Of a stretch of DNA of 64,000 nucleotides, positions 12,935 to 24,306 are shown piece by piece. Origin of the DNA: Pyrenula massariospora (Eukaryota; Ascomycota; Eurotiomycetes; Pyrenulales; Pyrenulaceae). The translations under genes and the position numbers were made by a program. The notes beneath the pieces were generated by a model, which was given only the letters and a program-made list of their open reading frames with translations, was not told the origin of the DNA and made no database searches. The stretch spans positions 558,001 through 622,000 of the forward strand of contig JAGFMI010000004.1 in assembly GCA_021030905.1 (NCBI GenBank), given 5' to 3'. Each line of letters begins with the position of its first letter. Positions within the stretch are counted from its first letter, which is position 1.

Positions 12935-13672
12935 CTAGTCAAACTCCCTCATCAACTCATTCCCCTCCACACTCCCCGGAAACTCCTCCACCCCCAACCT
13001 CGAACTATTACACCACCCCTTCCTCCCATTCTCCTCCCTCAAAGTCCCCGCAAAACACCCACTCCACCCCTCCCTCGGCCACTCCCCCACCACCCCCTCA
13101 ATCGTGCCCCGATGCACCAACCCCCCAAACTCCCCCACATTATCCAGTATCGTCGCAATCTGCACCAACCCCGTCACCGTCGTAACCCACCCCTTCTCGC
13201 ACTCCACATCCTGATGCCGCACGATCGCCTCCGCCACGCTCTCCGCCTGCGCCCGCGGCGCCCCGCCCGCCTCCAGCTCCTTCAGGGCAAGGAATGCGCC
13301 GGCGAACTCGAAGGAGAGCAGCGTGCCGTGGAGGTGGGCGGGCGTGGTGCCGAGGTCGTGCAGCATGCAGGTCAGGAAGTAGGTTTCTTCCAGGGGGCTG
13401 CCGGGGGTGAGGTGCCAGGTGGGGAAGTGGTCGCGGGCGATGGCGAGGCCGTAGTGGTAGACGCGCATGCTGTGGTGGAAGGTGGGGCGGGGGAGGTGGG
13501 CGAGGGCGTAGGCGCGGGTGCGGGTGGCGAGGGGGGTGGTAGGGATCGGTGTGGTGGAGGGGGGCTGGGGGGTTGGGGTGGGGGATTTGGGAAGGTAGGT
13601 TGGTTTGGAGGCGGGGAGCGGGGTGAAGCCGTAGTCGTGGATAGTTGTTGGAGAGGGAGGGGAGTGGGACAT
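12935..13672 (-). CDS. Cyanamide hydratase-like HD-domain protein
   Basis: Single exon, 245 aa, close to the length known for fungal cyanamide hydratase. HD-type metal residues are visible: HHSMRVYHYG, then TCMLHDLGTTPAHLHG, then IVRHQDV and ATILDNVGEF. Known members hydrate cyanamide to urea with a Zn-bound HD site; the physiological substrate of most fungal copies is uncertain. Start is the ATG at 13672; the frame continues upstream with no ATG before it. The first 55 residues are proline/serine-rich. Base use is odd. Codons in the 5' half end almost always in C and those in the 3' half in G, with an abrupt change near 13,280. The C-rich run on the plus strand continues past the stop into 12,835-12,934. 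This produces a long false frame on the other strand. Confidence 0.85.
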   Translation of the reverse strand: MSHSPPSPTTIHDYGFTPLPASKPTYLPKSPTPTPQPPSTTPIPTTPLATRTRAYALAHLPRPTFHHSMRVYHYGLAIARDHFPTWHLTPGSPLEETYFLTCMLHDLGTTPAHLHGTLLSFEFAGAFLALKELEAGGAPRAQAESVAEAIVRHQDVECEKGWVTTVTGLVQIATILDNVGEFGGLVHRGTIEGVVGEWPREGWSGCFAGTLREENGRKGWCNSSRLGVEEFPGSVEGNELMREFD

Positions 13673-14649
13673 GGTGGTAAGTCGAGAGGAAGTTATGGAT
13701 GGCAGATTGACTAAGAAAACGAGGCTTTCGAGAGTTGAAGCGGGCAAGCTTGGTTGAGAGCGGGGTCCTGAGAGTAGTACGCTTAAGATTTTTATTTGAG
13801 AATTTATTGCCAGTGTAGAGTATTAGGCGGGTTGAGGAGAGATCAGTATAGTCAATGCAATGGCGAGTGAAATTTAGAGACGAGGGAACAGGGCTGAGAT
13901 CAAAGCGTTAGGTTCTTGAGACTTTCTGTCTCAGAGACAAATGTTGTCGGAATTAATACTGACTGCTTTGACGCAGCCCTAAAGATCGTTGGGCTGATCT
14001 CCTCATCCACAAGGCGTGCTCCGCAAGCGTGCCTCCCCGCGCGTGGGGATGGCCTTGCGGATTTGCTTGAATGACAAAGCATAAAGCGAATAATCTCGTG
14101 ATCGGTCGTCATAGAACCGGTACGCCCTCTAGTAGACAAGGGCAATGTATTCAATTAACTTACGTTGATAGAAGAGGGAAATTGACCAAGTGCACTGTAG
14201 CTGAGATATATTCTGGCTCAACGGTCAAGGTGCTCAATAACTAGCTGCGTTCAAGTACTACAGACGCTTACCCTCAAATTCGGCGGCCGATAAAATGTGT
14301 TGATGTTGAGCACTTATGCACTCAATCCCGTGGACATAGATTGGAAAGAGAGCGAGATCTTTGGCCAGGACGAATACGACGGCGCCGATGATCTGGCCAG
14401 GAAGGCAACATAGTGTCAGTGTGGGTACAGTATGCGGTGAAGGGTTTTTGCCGGATATGAAACATTGGAGCAAATCGAGTGGAAGGCTTTACAATGGGAG
14501 ATGACATGGAGCCAGATTTATCTATCAATCACTTAGGCCATACCCCCGCGGAGCATCACTTTCTGTGCGCTTGGTCTGACCAAGCATAGAAATGCAACGT
14601 TATCAGCGGTTCGGGGGATAGACACTTTGAGATTCGACTTTATTGATCT
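13673..14649. other. Intergenic
   Basis: About 1 kb between the HD-protein start and the end of the second P450. Small minus-strand frames (for example 13,900-14,154 and 14,258-14,528) have no domain, no splice logic and no convincing composition. It holds the HD-protein promoter and the P450 3' UTR. Confidence 0.55.
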
Positions 14650-16235
14650 CTAGGTAATCGAAGTCATTTTCAACCCGCACCATTTGATCTGCATTTCTAG
14701 CCATCCCCCTTCCTCCATCTCCCCAACACTCTCGATTTGCCACCTTAATACAATACCAGCCACGGCCTGAGTCACGATTAGCATAGCAATGTCCTTACCG
14801 ATGCAGCCGCGTGACCCTCTACCAAACACCACAAATTTATCTTCGGGTGACCTCTTGTCAGCATCCACTTTCGCGTCAAGCCAGCGTTCAGGCTTCCACT
14901 GCAGCGCGTCACCACCCCAAACGTTCGTGTCATGGCTGACAACCCAGCTGTTGGCACCGACAATAGTACCAGTAGGTAGAGGCTTCTTGACTCCAGTGAT
15001 CGCTTGTTCCGCTCCAGAGTGCACTTCCCGCGGAAACGCTGTAGGGAACGGTGCGCTGTATCTCATACTCTCGCGTACCACTGCATCAAGGACCCTGCTC
15101 TCCCTAGCCTCATGGACATGGTCAAGATCATTTCGTATTCTCTCCTGCCATGGAATGCCTTCTTCACTTCCCAGCCTCTTCAGAATCCCCGTTAAGGCCG
15201 CTGCTGTGCTCCCTGGGCCCGCGAACAGCAAATTGAAACACTCCCTGTACAGCTCATTGGGCTCCATGTGCCTCGAATCCTCTCGGTCGATCATCAACAT
15301 GCTCTTCGCAATGCTTGGTTGGTCTGCTTCCGTCACCAGCTCCGGCTGCTCCAGTAATAGGAGCTTCGCTCGAGCAGCCAACGCACCGACGCCCGTCGGG
15401 ACTCCGGCTGCGTTGAAGGTGGGTTTCCGGGTCATTTTCAACATCGGACCGGTGGACATGAGCCGGGCAAGAAGAGGGATGTAGGATGCGCCCCAGCCGA
15501 ACTTCGAAATGGCACGAAAAGCGGCGAGGATGCCTTCGCCGCTGGTTGTTTCGGTCCACGGCTTGCCCTCGGGTGAGATTGACGGGCCGTAAATGAGCTC
15601 TACGATAGTGTTGAAGGTGAGTGCGTGGACATGTTCTGCGATGTTCAGCACGCCATCCTTGGAATCTGCGCCGGCGGCGGAGGAGAGATTAGAAAGGAAG
15701 TGCTCAACATGTCTCGACACTGTGGGACCGTAGGAGCGAATATTAGTAGTGGTTAGGGCAGCACCCATGACCTTTCGACGACGGTCATGATGCTCAGCAT
15801 GGGTACGGGCTGAGAAGATGTTGGATGCCCCGGTCGCTGGGTCTCGGGCGAAATCGTAGAATTCGCCCTTTTCGAAGCCGCGATTGAACCCGTAGATGGA
15901 TCCAAAGGCATCCAGCGTGGAGAATGAGAGCGACTTGGGGCCGGTGCGAACAATGGGACCATATCTCCGGTGCAGGCTCTGCTCGATCACGTGCAAATTG
16001 CCTTTCAGATAATGGTAGAACTTCCTGTCGGGTCTTCGTCAGACGACGGTGAGGGAGTTTGGCTTGGGCAGCGAGCAAGGCAAATCACTTACCAGACATT
16101 GGTGAAGCGGGCTAAGAATGGTCCAGGGTAGTCTTGGAGAGGGTCGGAGAAGAGCGAGTAGATCGCGCGGTGAAAGAATGCTATGACCAGAACCTGAAAT
16201 GCAATCAAGATATGCCAGGTATACGCGCTTGACAT
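14650..16235 (-). CDS. Cytochrome P450 monooxygenase
   Basis: Two exons, 16235-16093 and 16024-14650, with a 68-nt intron (gtaagt...cgacag); 505 aa. Residues about 6-24 form a single membrane anchor, followed by the hinge DYPGPFLARFTNVW. The I-helix reads LLFAGPGSTAAALTG: a serine stands where the acid of the usual AGxDT motif is expected. ExxR is VRESMRY, the PERF-like motif WKPERWL, and the heme loop FGRGSRGCIGKDIA. It probably oxidises a hydrophobic secondary metabolite or xenobiotic at the ER; the substrate is not predictable. It shares the area with the MpaB-like oxygenase and the HD hydratase, but the three are not co-directional and lack a backbone synthase. The upstream flank is the AT-rich island. 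Confidence 0.88.
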
Positions 16236-16389
16236 GACTGCTATTGTCAACAAGATTGAATCTAATAAGATGGCGTTGAGGTAGTGATTTTAGACAGGAC
16301 GCTGCCAGAGCAAATCCTCTGTTGGAAGTTGTAAGCTGTATATCCACGGCTAGCGGTACTAGCATGTGTTGTGGGTACGCGAACTATAC

Positions 16390-16620
16390 GAATATGTAAA
16401 GTAATGAGATCATACCTTTTCTTAATAAATATAGATAAGTCACCAATTTTTATACAAATAAATCATTTCTTTTAAATTTTATAATTTCAATATTTAAAAA
16501 AGTACTAAATTTTACAAGTCTAAATTTATATGTTTAAGACAAATTTTGTATGAGATCGTGTATAACGAAAAGATTAACGGTAGTATTTAATAAATAGTTA
16601 TATATGTACGCTTTTTCTTG
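16390..16620. other. AT-rich island
   Basis: A stretch of mostly A and T with homopolymer runs and no open frame, set in DNA of otherwise balanced composition. In ascomycetes such islands often come from repeat-induced point mutation of old transposons, but no terminal repeat or coding relic is left here, so the origin is open. Confidence 0.5.
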
Positions 16621-17160
16621 ATTAGTTCACTCCTCCGTAGTGCGTACCATTTACCAAGCGTGGCAGGATGTCTCTCCCACCACCACAACTTGACTGATTC
16701 CAAGCCGCACACCACATCAACGCACTAATGATAGAAAAGCGCACATGTATTGCCGTTCATCAGATACCCTCACAATACTGGAAGGATTTGGCCCCCAGCA
16801 CAATCAATATCGGCCCCACTCATTACATAGAATCGGTTGCGGCACATCCAATGATACTTCGAGGGACGGAGAGAAACCTCAGTCGAGTGCAGTTGTCTAT
16901 ACTAGGCAAGCTCTGCTACTATAGCTCAGGCAAAATTTGTCTAGAAGCCTCCTTGTACAGACCCACACCACAGGCACTGCTTTGATGAGCAACAGCCCGT
17001 CATTCATGACCAGGTTTCCAAGGACGAAAGGGCGTTGAAGGCGAACCAGACAATGTGGGTCGTTCCGGATTTTCCAACAAGGTACTAGTAAATACAAAGT
17101 CTTACGTGCTTGCTACTAGATGACCATGCAGCATTGCGAGAGTCGGACCACAATACTCTC

Positions 17161-17690
17161 GTGGTTAATGTAATTGACATCATGAATGCGGTCCGACCAG
17201 CCATCTGATATATGAGACAGAGTAACAGAGGGGGTAGCATTATCATTTCAGGGACAACAACAAATCTTCAAATAACTTTATCAACATGTACCCAGCAAGT
17301 AACCAACCACAAACCAAGCCTGCAAAAGTTTACCCGTTAGATGAAAGTAGATTCAGTTTCATGTCATTCCATAAGCTGATTCCGCTAATGTGTTATACAG
17401 CGGCAATCAAGCACGGACTTATTGGCCTCTCGAGAGCTTTGCACTTACATCTCTCTCCCATCTTAATCAGACAGAACGCAGTTGCGCCGTCTTGGACAAC
17501 CTGGCAGCGTTTGCGAATATCCAGCCTCAACCAGTTTCAGTCGTTGCGCGGAGTGTAGCTACCTTGTTAGCAGAAGGACGTAGAAATGACTAAGTTATCT
17601 ATTCAAATACAGAGAATCTTCCCAGAGTTGGGCAGCTTTTCCTCCAGACAGCGGTTAAAGCCTTACTGAATAGCTCTGGGAAGTCTCATG
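17161..17690 (+). pseudogene. Short-chain dehydrogenase/reductase relic
   Basis: Pieces in different frames line up in the order of a classical SDR of the 15-hydroxyprostaglandin-dehydrogenase-like type. First VVNVIDIMNAVRPAI, a stop, then YMRQSNRGGSIIISGTTT (17,161-17,270). Then, after about 120 bp that do not fit, YTAAIKHGLIGLSRAL and NAVAPSWTT (17,393-17,500), and then VSVVARSVATLLAEGRRN and VIYSNTENLPR (17,540-17,640). The catalytic Tyr-Lys spacing carries one extra residue. The Rossmann N-terminal half with its glycine motif was not found upstream. With an in-frame stop, frame changes and a missing N-terminus this is a decayed gene. It sits in the same decayed zone as the AT-rich island. 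Confidence 0.72.
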
Positions 17691-18407
17691 TGGATGTATG
17701 TGCGTCATTATTACAGGTTTCCAGGAGAATCAGGGGGTGAAGGCACAGTGTTCCGAAAGCGCGCACAGTTTTATTGATACGCTGGAAATGCGATGTTGGG
17801 GAACATGCCATCGGCTTGAGAATATACAACTGAGTTCAGTAGGCACTATTTTTCCCTGGACTCGTACGTTTGATCTACTCTTTGCATCCTCAATTGGAAG
17901 AATTTTATTGTTGTCGCTTCGAGAAACCATTAGTATTAAAGTGAAACCATTCCCATGAGATCGATGTGCTAAGAAGACACCTTCGTTGCCGGGAAGGTCG
18001 TGCTCTTCAAGATTGAAGCGCTCAGTATGGTGAAGGAAGACCCTAGACAATGGTAAGCGGCCAATTATATCTAACGTAGCTCCCAATAATGTCGGGCATC
18101 GAGCTATGCTACGTTCGTGCAAGGTCGGGGAAAAAACCAACAATGCTTGGCAAACGACCCACTGTTGGATGTGCGCTTTCTGCTCTCTTCGGCTTTATTC
18201 CGACGAGGCTTATCGACACAGGTAAGGCTGTGTCTAGGGCGCTTCTATTTTCTGTTGAACAAGACTACATCTACCGGAACTGCGATATTCAATACAACCA
18301 GTAGAAAGTCTAAAAGTAGACGGATTTGAAGTACATCCCTCGAAGCAAGTCCGATAGTCTGACCCTCTTAAAATCTTCAAAGCTTTCTATATAGGGAAGT
18401 TTAGACT
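17691..18407. other. Intergenic within the decayed zone
   Basis: No supported gene. A 137-codon minus-strand frame (17,730-18,143) has no domain I recognise. The last bases form the upstream region of the metallopeptidase-like gene. Confidence 0.5.
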
Positions 18408-19839
18408 ATGAAATGTTTCATCTTTCTACTTGTTTTATGCTCAAGCTACTTGACTTCTGCACAATCTACTTACTGGCTTGATCAAAGTTGCACCAACTGG
18501 TTCGATCAAAATTTTCTAGAGGCGTTCGATTCCGCTGAAAGAATGGCAATGTTCGCATGGAACTCGATATCTGGCATAATGCCTGCACGGAGCGCATCAA
18601 GGATGGCATACCCCCGTGAGATCTTTAAGAAGATTTTTAAAGCAGACACTATGGCTCGTGATGCTGAGAATGATAGGGTGGTACAGCATGTCCGTCGTAG
18701 GGTCTTCCGAGCAGAAGCTCCTCGAGCTTTCGCTGACGAAGGAGGTGTCAGGCTTACTATATCAATTTGTGCACAAGAAACGGTCATCTTCTATCAAACC
18801 AGGAAAAGCTAATTATAGATATTACTGTGACAACGATCCTCAGAGCCTAGATGGCAGCACTAGATGGACAATTCGAAAGGATCCGCCAAACCCACCGTTT
18901 CCTCCTGGATTGTGGAAACCACAGAGGGAGCGAACGACTCGATATAAATATGATATACAACCTTATCAGGAATGGGAGGATGTGCAGAATGCGGTCAGAT
19001 ACCGTGATATCCTAAGATCTTGATAAATAACATCTTAACTCTTTACGCATAGGTATATATGGGACCTACCATGGGATGCCTTGAAAAGGGGGTGCAAGCT
19101 AAGACTTATCCTCCTTATTCCGGCCAGGATGAGTTGCCTCTAAATCCCAAGGCAACTGAACAACCTAGAATTAGAGGCGTAACCACTGTTAGTGCTCCCC
19201 GTCTACTACCAGGCTACCATGTCCCAGATCCAATGAGATTGATCAAGACACCATCATAGGTTTGCGACCTTCAGCTAGATAGGGAGCTTCATTCGTTTGA
19301 CAATATCATGCGAACCGGCGATCTTGCCACGATCATGATTGTATCAAAGCTGAGCAATGGCTTGGCGGGAATCAATGCGTTTCGATCCATGACTGCTTTT
19401 GTACTTGTCTCTGAGGTTTGTTTTCGCCCCTCATAGTTCTCAAGAAGGTTCTTCGGCTTTGGCTCATCGACGATTTCTCTGCAGTTCTTCCGCTTTCCTC
19501 CCTTCAACAGTAAGTTATGCCAAATCTGCGGAAAAATTCCCAACAGTATCTTGGCAATGCCCCACAAAACTTCCCGTCTAACTCTTTCCGTTCAATGCAG
19601 AGACCGACGTCCGTGCCCCCAACGTTCCAGAGCCTGCAAAGGGTGCCGATGGTTGGCGAAATACGCAAAATATCCCTACCTCATCCGAAGCCCTAAGAAA
19701 CGCAGACAGCTACGCCTACTTCGTCTTTCTAATGAAGCTCGCTGATTGGGGTTGGCGTATTGATACAAAGAATCCTTCCCACGCAGAGGCTGGCTGGCTG
19801 GAATACGTCCCAGAGTGGGACGTGCTGAGTGTTGAGTGA
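18408..19839 (+). pseudogene. Secreted metallopeptidase-like gene (LysMEP/deuterolysin-like), probably broken
   Basis: Starts with a clear signal peptide (MKCFIFLLVLCSSYLTSAQS) and a mature start YWLDQSCTNW typical of fungal secreted putative metallo-endopeptidases. EIFKKIFKAD follows in the first frame. From about 18,700 the homologous reading continues in another frame (RYYCDNDPQ, matching the family's YCDN motif). A 20-nt GT...AG at the switch is too short for an intron. Next come frames at 19,059-19,435 and a good C-terminus, SEALRNADSYAYFVF..WGWRIDTKN, from about 19,603 to 19,839. No His-Glu-x-x-His can be read in any forward frame between 18,408 and 19,839, so even if it is expressed it lacks the usual zinc site. 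It could be a multi-intron gene with one sequencing error, but decay fits better beside the SDR relic. Confidence 0.5.
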
Positions 19840-20224
19840 TAGGGACGGGTAGATGCCGAGGAAGCATAGGTACGGATCTTAAAACTACAGCATTCCATGT
19901 ACTAGAAATTGGTCTTTATACTATATTCGCAGTTAATACCTCTTTGGAAAACTTTTTACAATCAAAATTGGATAACTTCAAACTTACGTAACAACATCTG
20001 ACCATGAGCCAGTTTGGGTGTAATTTTCTCTAAAGAATTGTTTAACAAAGACTATTTAATACCATGAAAGTTTGTCTTATATGACGGTTTAAAGCTCCCT
20101 TTCTGCACCACGGACGCAGCTGGAACCTCTGAACAGTCGTGCGCGAGCTTCAGTGCAGGGAATTGCGGCTAGAAAGTCTTGACGGTTGCTAGAAAATCAT
20201 TTCGCCGCAGAGTTCGGCACTGAG

Positions 20225-20933
20225 CTAACGGAAAAGGCCTCGCCTTTCCAGAAGATAGCGAAGGTCTAGCCGCACAACAGCCCTACCCTCTTTCTTCTCC
20301 TCTTCGTAGACCATGTCCAGCGCGTTCTGCCAAACGTTCCGTACCTTAAGCCTAGTGGATTCAAGGTATGGGTATTCATCAAAGCAGTAACAGGTCTGAG
20401 CTTTCAGTTGGTCTTCAACTTTTGTAATCGCTCTTAGTACGATTCGCTCGCAATTGGGACATATTTGTATAGCTCGGCCCTCTCCGTCATGCCGCCAGAG
20501 TCTCAGGTAACAGAACCACTCGCACATTTTGTCGCATGGATCGTGGACGTTGGCTGTAACACTGCATGTCGCATAGCAAAGATGGGGAGCTCTGTTTCGA
20601 TTCCACACGCGGTTTAGGTGCTCCATGAAGTTTATAGCCTTCAGGTAGTTATCCTGTTTCTGTGGATTTTCGACCCCATTCGCGACTGCGATCTTTGCCA
20701 TCTTTTTGCAACTTAGTGCAAGAAAAATCGGGCCGGGAACGAAATAGAAAACCATGTTTAGGATTTCGTTTGGCATGGAAACAAGACAAGGCTTCTGCAA
20801 CGTCTGTGTTGGTGCTTCTTTAAGGATCTTCGGAGGTAAAAGAGTTAGAATTAATTGTACGACTAGGAGTAAACAGTACCTGTTGCGGCAGCCTAAATCG
20901 TTGAGCCGACTCGATTTTGGAGGAGGACGCCAT
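20225..20933 (-). CDS. F-box-like hypothetical protein
   Basis: Two exons, 20933-20880 and 20827-20225, with a 52-nt intron (gtactg...ccgaag); 218 aa. After a short polar N-terminus, SMPNEILNMVFYFV..FLALSCKKM resembles an F-box helix set, the part that docks Skp1 in SCF ubiquitin ligases. The rest is cysteine-rich (CYATCSV, DPCDKMCEWFC, ICPNC, CYCFDEYPY), perhaps metal binding, and ends in a charged helix with an arginine-rich C-terminus. The alternative start at 20776 within exon 2 would remove the N-terminal half of the F-box, so the spliced start is preferred. No target can be inferred. Confidence 0.62.
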
Positions 20934-22230
20934 TGTTATATTGTCGACCAAGTTGATGTTGAGAAGGTACGATGGGTAGGAGTGCCTTATATTTCTCTCC
21001 TCTGGAGAGCAAAAAGGCGAGGGGAAAAAATGTACATTTGGCAAAATGATGCAGGAAATTGGCACGGCTCGGGGTCCGTTGTCTGTGTACCATGGATCAT
21101 AGACAATGGTATGAGGCTTCCACATAATAAAAGCGAGTCAGATCTCCAGAACACGGCTATTGTGAGTTTTTGTCGATGACAAAAACCCGTCTGTCTTACC
21201 ACTCTTGCTCTTTGACACCGACAATGCCTACTTTCAAATTTCAATGAGCTGACTCGACTTAGTGAATGCTTTTCTGAAACACTAGATACAACAACCAGCA
21301 AAAGGTGCACTTCCTAGATTAATAAAATATATTCAGATAGAAGTCAGAATCAATCCAGACGGCTTTTCTTCGAATGGCTTTGGATAGGGATTGTGTGCTA
21401 AGCTGCTTCAGGGATGTATCACTCCACAATTCCCAGTTGTCGGTGCCCATTCTCGAAGACATATCACTCGCGTAAAGTTGACCGAAGTCCAGGAGAATGC
21501 TAAGGAGACCTGTTCAATTTTACCTAGTGAGACGAAGGAACATGATTCGCAAATTATAAAGAACAGTTGCAGGCTGAGTTACTTAGCGAGCCACCTAGAT
21601 GTGGCCCTGGGCCTGATTGAAGCCAAACCGAAATTGTGCCGACCTTGACTTGGCTGACACAGTGTGACCCGGACGGAAATGTCTTGAGAATATTTAATTT
21701 GGCTATACTATAGACTAGACCAAATTCCGACTGTTGTTGATATCGCCAAAAACTGACTTCGCATCGAATGTCTGGGCGCAACGGACTACGGAAGCCTCTG
21801 AGAAAGTGATGTGCAAGTACGCCTGGAGACCGAAGGAACCCTAATTATCCCCGCGCTGCAGCTTGAAACGCTAAGTTAGTGATCCTTGGCTTACACAACC
21901 TCTTGAATAATTGGATGCACCTCCCATTCAGTTGCCTTATTAAGCACCCGCCGGTGACGACATCTTACAGAGACAAGAGCTTTAGGGTGTATCGCCGAAT
22001 CTGAGCGTGGGATATGCTTGAAAGATGATGAACCCTAAATGCGAGTTCCCGAGGCATTCTACGGGAAAGGATGACTGATTCTGCCTAAATTTTAGTACCC
22101 TGTACCTCAGCGCTCCGGCAGAAAGGATTACAATGGATGTAGTTTGTGTGAAGTTTCTTTGCGCAAGGTAAATAGGGTTGTTCCTCTACTTCATTCATTA
22201 ATTTTTCGTCTGTATTGTTCGTTTTAAGCT
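20934..22230. other. Intergenic, divergent
   Basis: 1.3 kb between the F-box-like start and the GMC oxidoreductase start, which face apart. Several short frames on both strands lack any support. Upstream regions of both genes lie here. Confidence 0.55.
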
Positions 22231-24306
22231 ATGAGGTATTTCTCAGCAGTGTGTGCTTCTCTCTCTTGGTTTGCAAAGATCAACGCGGCCTCGTACGATT
22301 TTATTATCGTAGGTGGTGGGCTCACCGGGCTCGTGGTTGCCAGTCGATTGACAGAAGACCCATCAGGTCGGGACCTGGATCCTCTCACTTCAAATTTGTA
22401 ACTGAACAACCAGCATAGTGAATGTTCTCGTTATAGAGTATGGAAATATCGATGATGGACTGGCGACACAAATTCCAGAACTTGCAAACAATTTCAACAT
22501 CCCGGATATGTTTAACCTGACATCTGCTCCCGTCCTAAATCTCGGAAATACATCTTTCCCTGTATGGATCGGGAAAGTGCTCGGTGGAGGATCGGTTGTG
22601 AATGGAATGTTTTTCAATCGAGCCTCTGCAGCTGATTATGACTCTTGGGAAGCGCTAGGGAATCCTGGCTGGGGATGGAAAGGTCTTCTACCCTACTTCA
22701 AGAAGGTCTGAGCACCAAGAGCACGGTAAATAGAAACTAACCAGCAAAGAGCACGACATTCTCGCCGCCAACTCCAGATGTCGCAGCCAGGTTTGGATAC
22801 ACGTGGGATATTGACGCTTTTGGAGATGGCCCACTGCAGGCCAGCTATGCTCCATTCCAGTATCCGGCGCTCCGCAAGTTCCCTTTTTCGTCTGGCTTCT
22901 CTTAATCGTATCTTGAAGTGCCATTGTCGTGCTTGTCTACCTCTCTACACTTGGAGCCATTCCTAATGCGGACATTGCTGACTACTAGCTAGCGACATTC
23001 TGGGATGGCATGAGCGAGCTCGGCATACCGAAGCTTAGTGAAGGATCTGATGGAAACGCAGTCGGATCTTTCTGGACACCGACTTCCTTAAATCCAAAGA
23101 ATCTGACAAGATCTTCCGCATATACCACATATTACGCCGAGACGGCTGGCCGCGCAAACTTCAATCTAATGACTAATAGTCAGGTCACGCAGATCCTCTT
23201 CTCAAATAACACAGCCATCGGATTGACGGTACAAAACAAACAGAATGCCGCCACGACATCACATTACGCAACCCGAGAGGTCGTCTTAGCTGCCGGGGCT
23301 ATTCATACACCGCAACTATTGCAGTTAAGCGGAATAGGTCCGCAAGGAGTCTTAGAAGCGGCGAAAGTACCCGTCAAGCTTGATCTCCCGGCTGTTGGTG
23401 CCAATTTTCAGGACCACCTAACGGCCTACTTGAACTTCAACCGTGAGATGTCAATTCCTGACGACATTCTAAGCTTACAGTTCTTCAGTGACACGGGACC
23501 TCTTTCCGAATCCTAAGTCTCTAACCACAAACAGCACTTACAACCAGACCTCGTATCAGCAGTACCTCTCCAACCGCACAGGTCCATATACTCTTGCTCA
23601 CGGCAACAGCGCTGCCTTCCTAAATCTCCAGCTACTCACCTCAAATAAATCCGACGCTCTCATCTCCTCTCTCAACAGTTCAGACCCTACTTCAGAACTC
23701 CCATCAATCTATGCCTCCTCACCAGCCCTCCTCACCGGCTACATTGCCCAACGTTCCATTCTCACCTCCCAATTCACCGCAGGCACCGTCGCCTCCGCCG
23801 AAATCCCATTCAACGGCAACGGCCTCCTCCCCAACGCCGTCGAAAAGCCCCTCAGCCGGGGCACCGTCTTCCTCAACCCCTCCAACCCCACCGGCGACCC
23901 CATCGTAACCTACAACTCCCTCTCCTCCCCCTTCGACCGCTCCGTTCTCGCCCTCGCCGTCAACTTCACCCGCTCCTTCTTCCACACCCGCGCCATGTCC
24001 GCCCTGGGACCCGTGGAAATCACGCCCGGCCCGGACGCGAAGACCGAAGATGAGATCGTGCAGGCGCTGGTGGCGAAGGCGAGCGTGCAGCCGAGCTTTG
24101 CGCATCCGAGCGGGACGTGTGCGATGATGCCGTTGGAGATGGGTGGGTGTGTGGGGAGCGATTTAAAGGTGTATGGTGTGGAGGGGCTGAGCGTGGTGGA
24201 CGCGAGTATCTTGCCGATTAACCCGGCGGCGCATTTGCAGGCTACGATGTATGCGGTGGCGGAGAAGGCGGCGGATTTGATTAAGGAGAGGGCTCGGTTG
24301 GGTTAG
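22231..24306 (+). CDS. Secreted GMC-family FAD oxidoreductase
   Basis: Flavin alcohol/sugar oxidase or dehydrogenase of the glucose-methanol-choline family. Exons: 22231-22366, 22419-22705, 22750-22873, 22993-23442, 23489-24306; 604 aa, the family's usual size. A signal peptide (about residues 1-19) suggests secretion, and Asn-x-Ser/Thr sites are frequent. FAD binding: YDFIIVGGGLTGLVVASRL. GMC signatures: VLGGGSVVNGMFFNRAS and GAIHTPQLLQLSGIGP. Catalytic C-terminus: HPSGTCAMMP and NPAAHLQAT. The third intron needs a GC-AG pair (gcaagt...ctag) because no GT in the usable phase exists before the stop. The fourth intron is 46 nt. The last exon changes from C-ending to G-ending codons near 24,030, and the G-rich run continues past the stop. 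Substrate is not predictable. Confidence 0.88.

Noticed and set aside
12752-13714. 320-codon open frame on the plus strand
   Set aside because: It is antisense to the HD hydratase and exists because the skewed base composition removes stops; the product is just proline/leucine runs followed by glycine/valine runs.
17730-18143. 137-codon minus-strand frame
   Set aside because: No domain, no splice context, and located in a decayed zone.
23719-24105. 128-codon glycine-rich minus-strand frame
   Set aside because: Antisense shadow of the GMC last exon.
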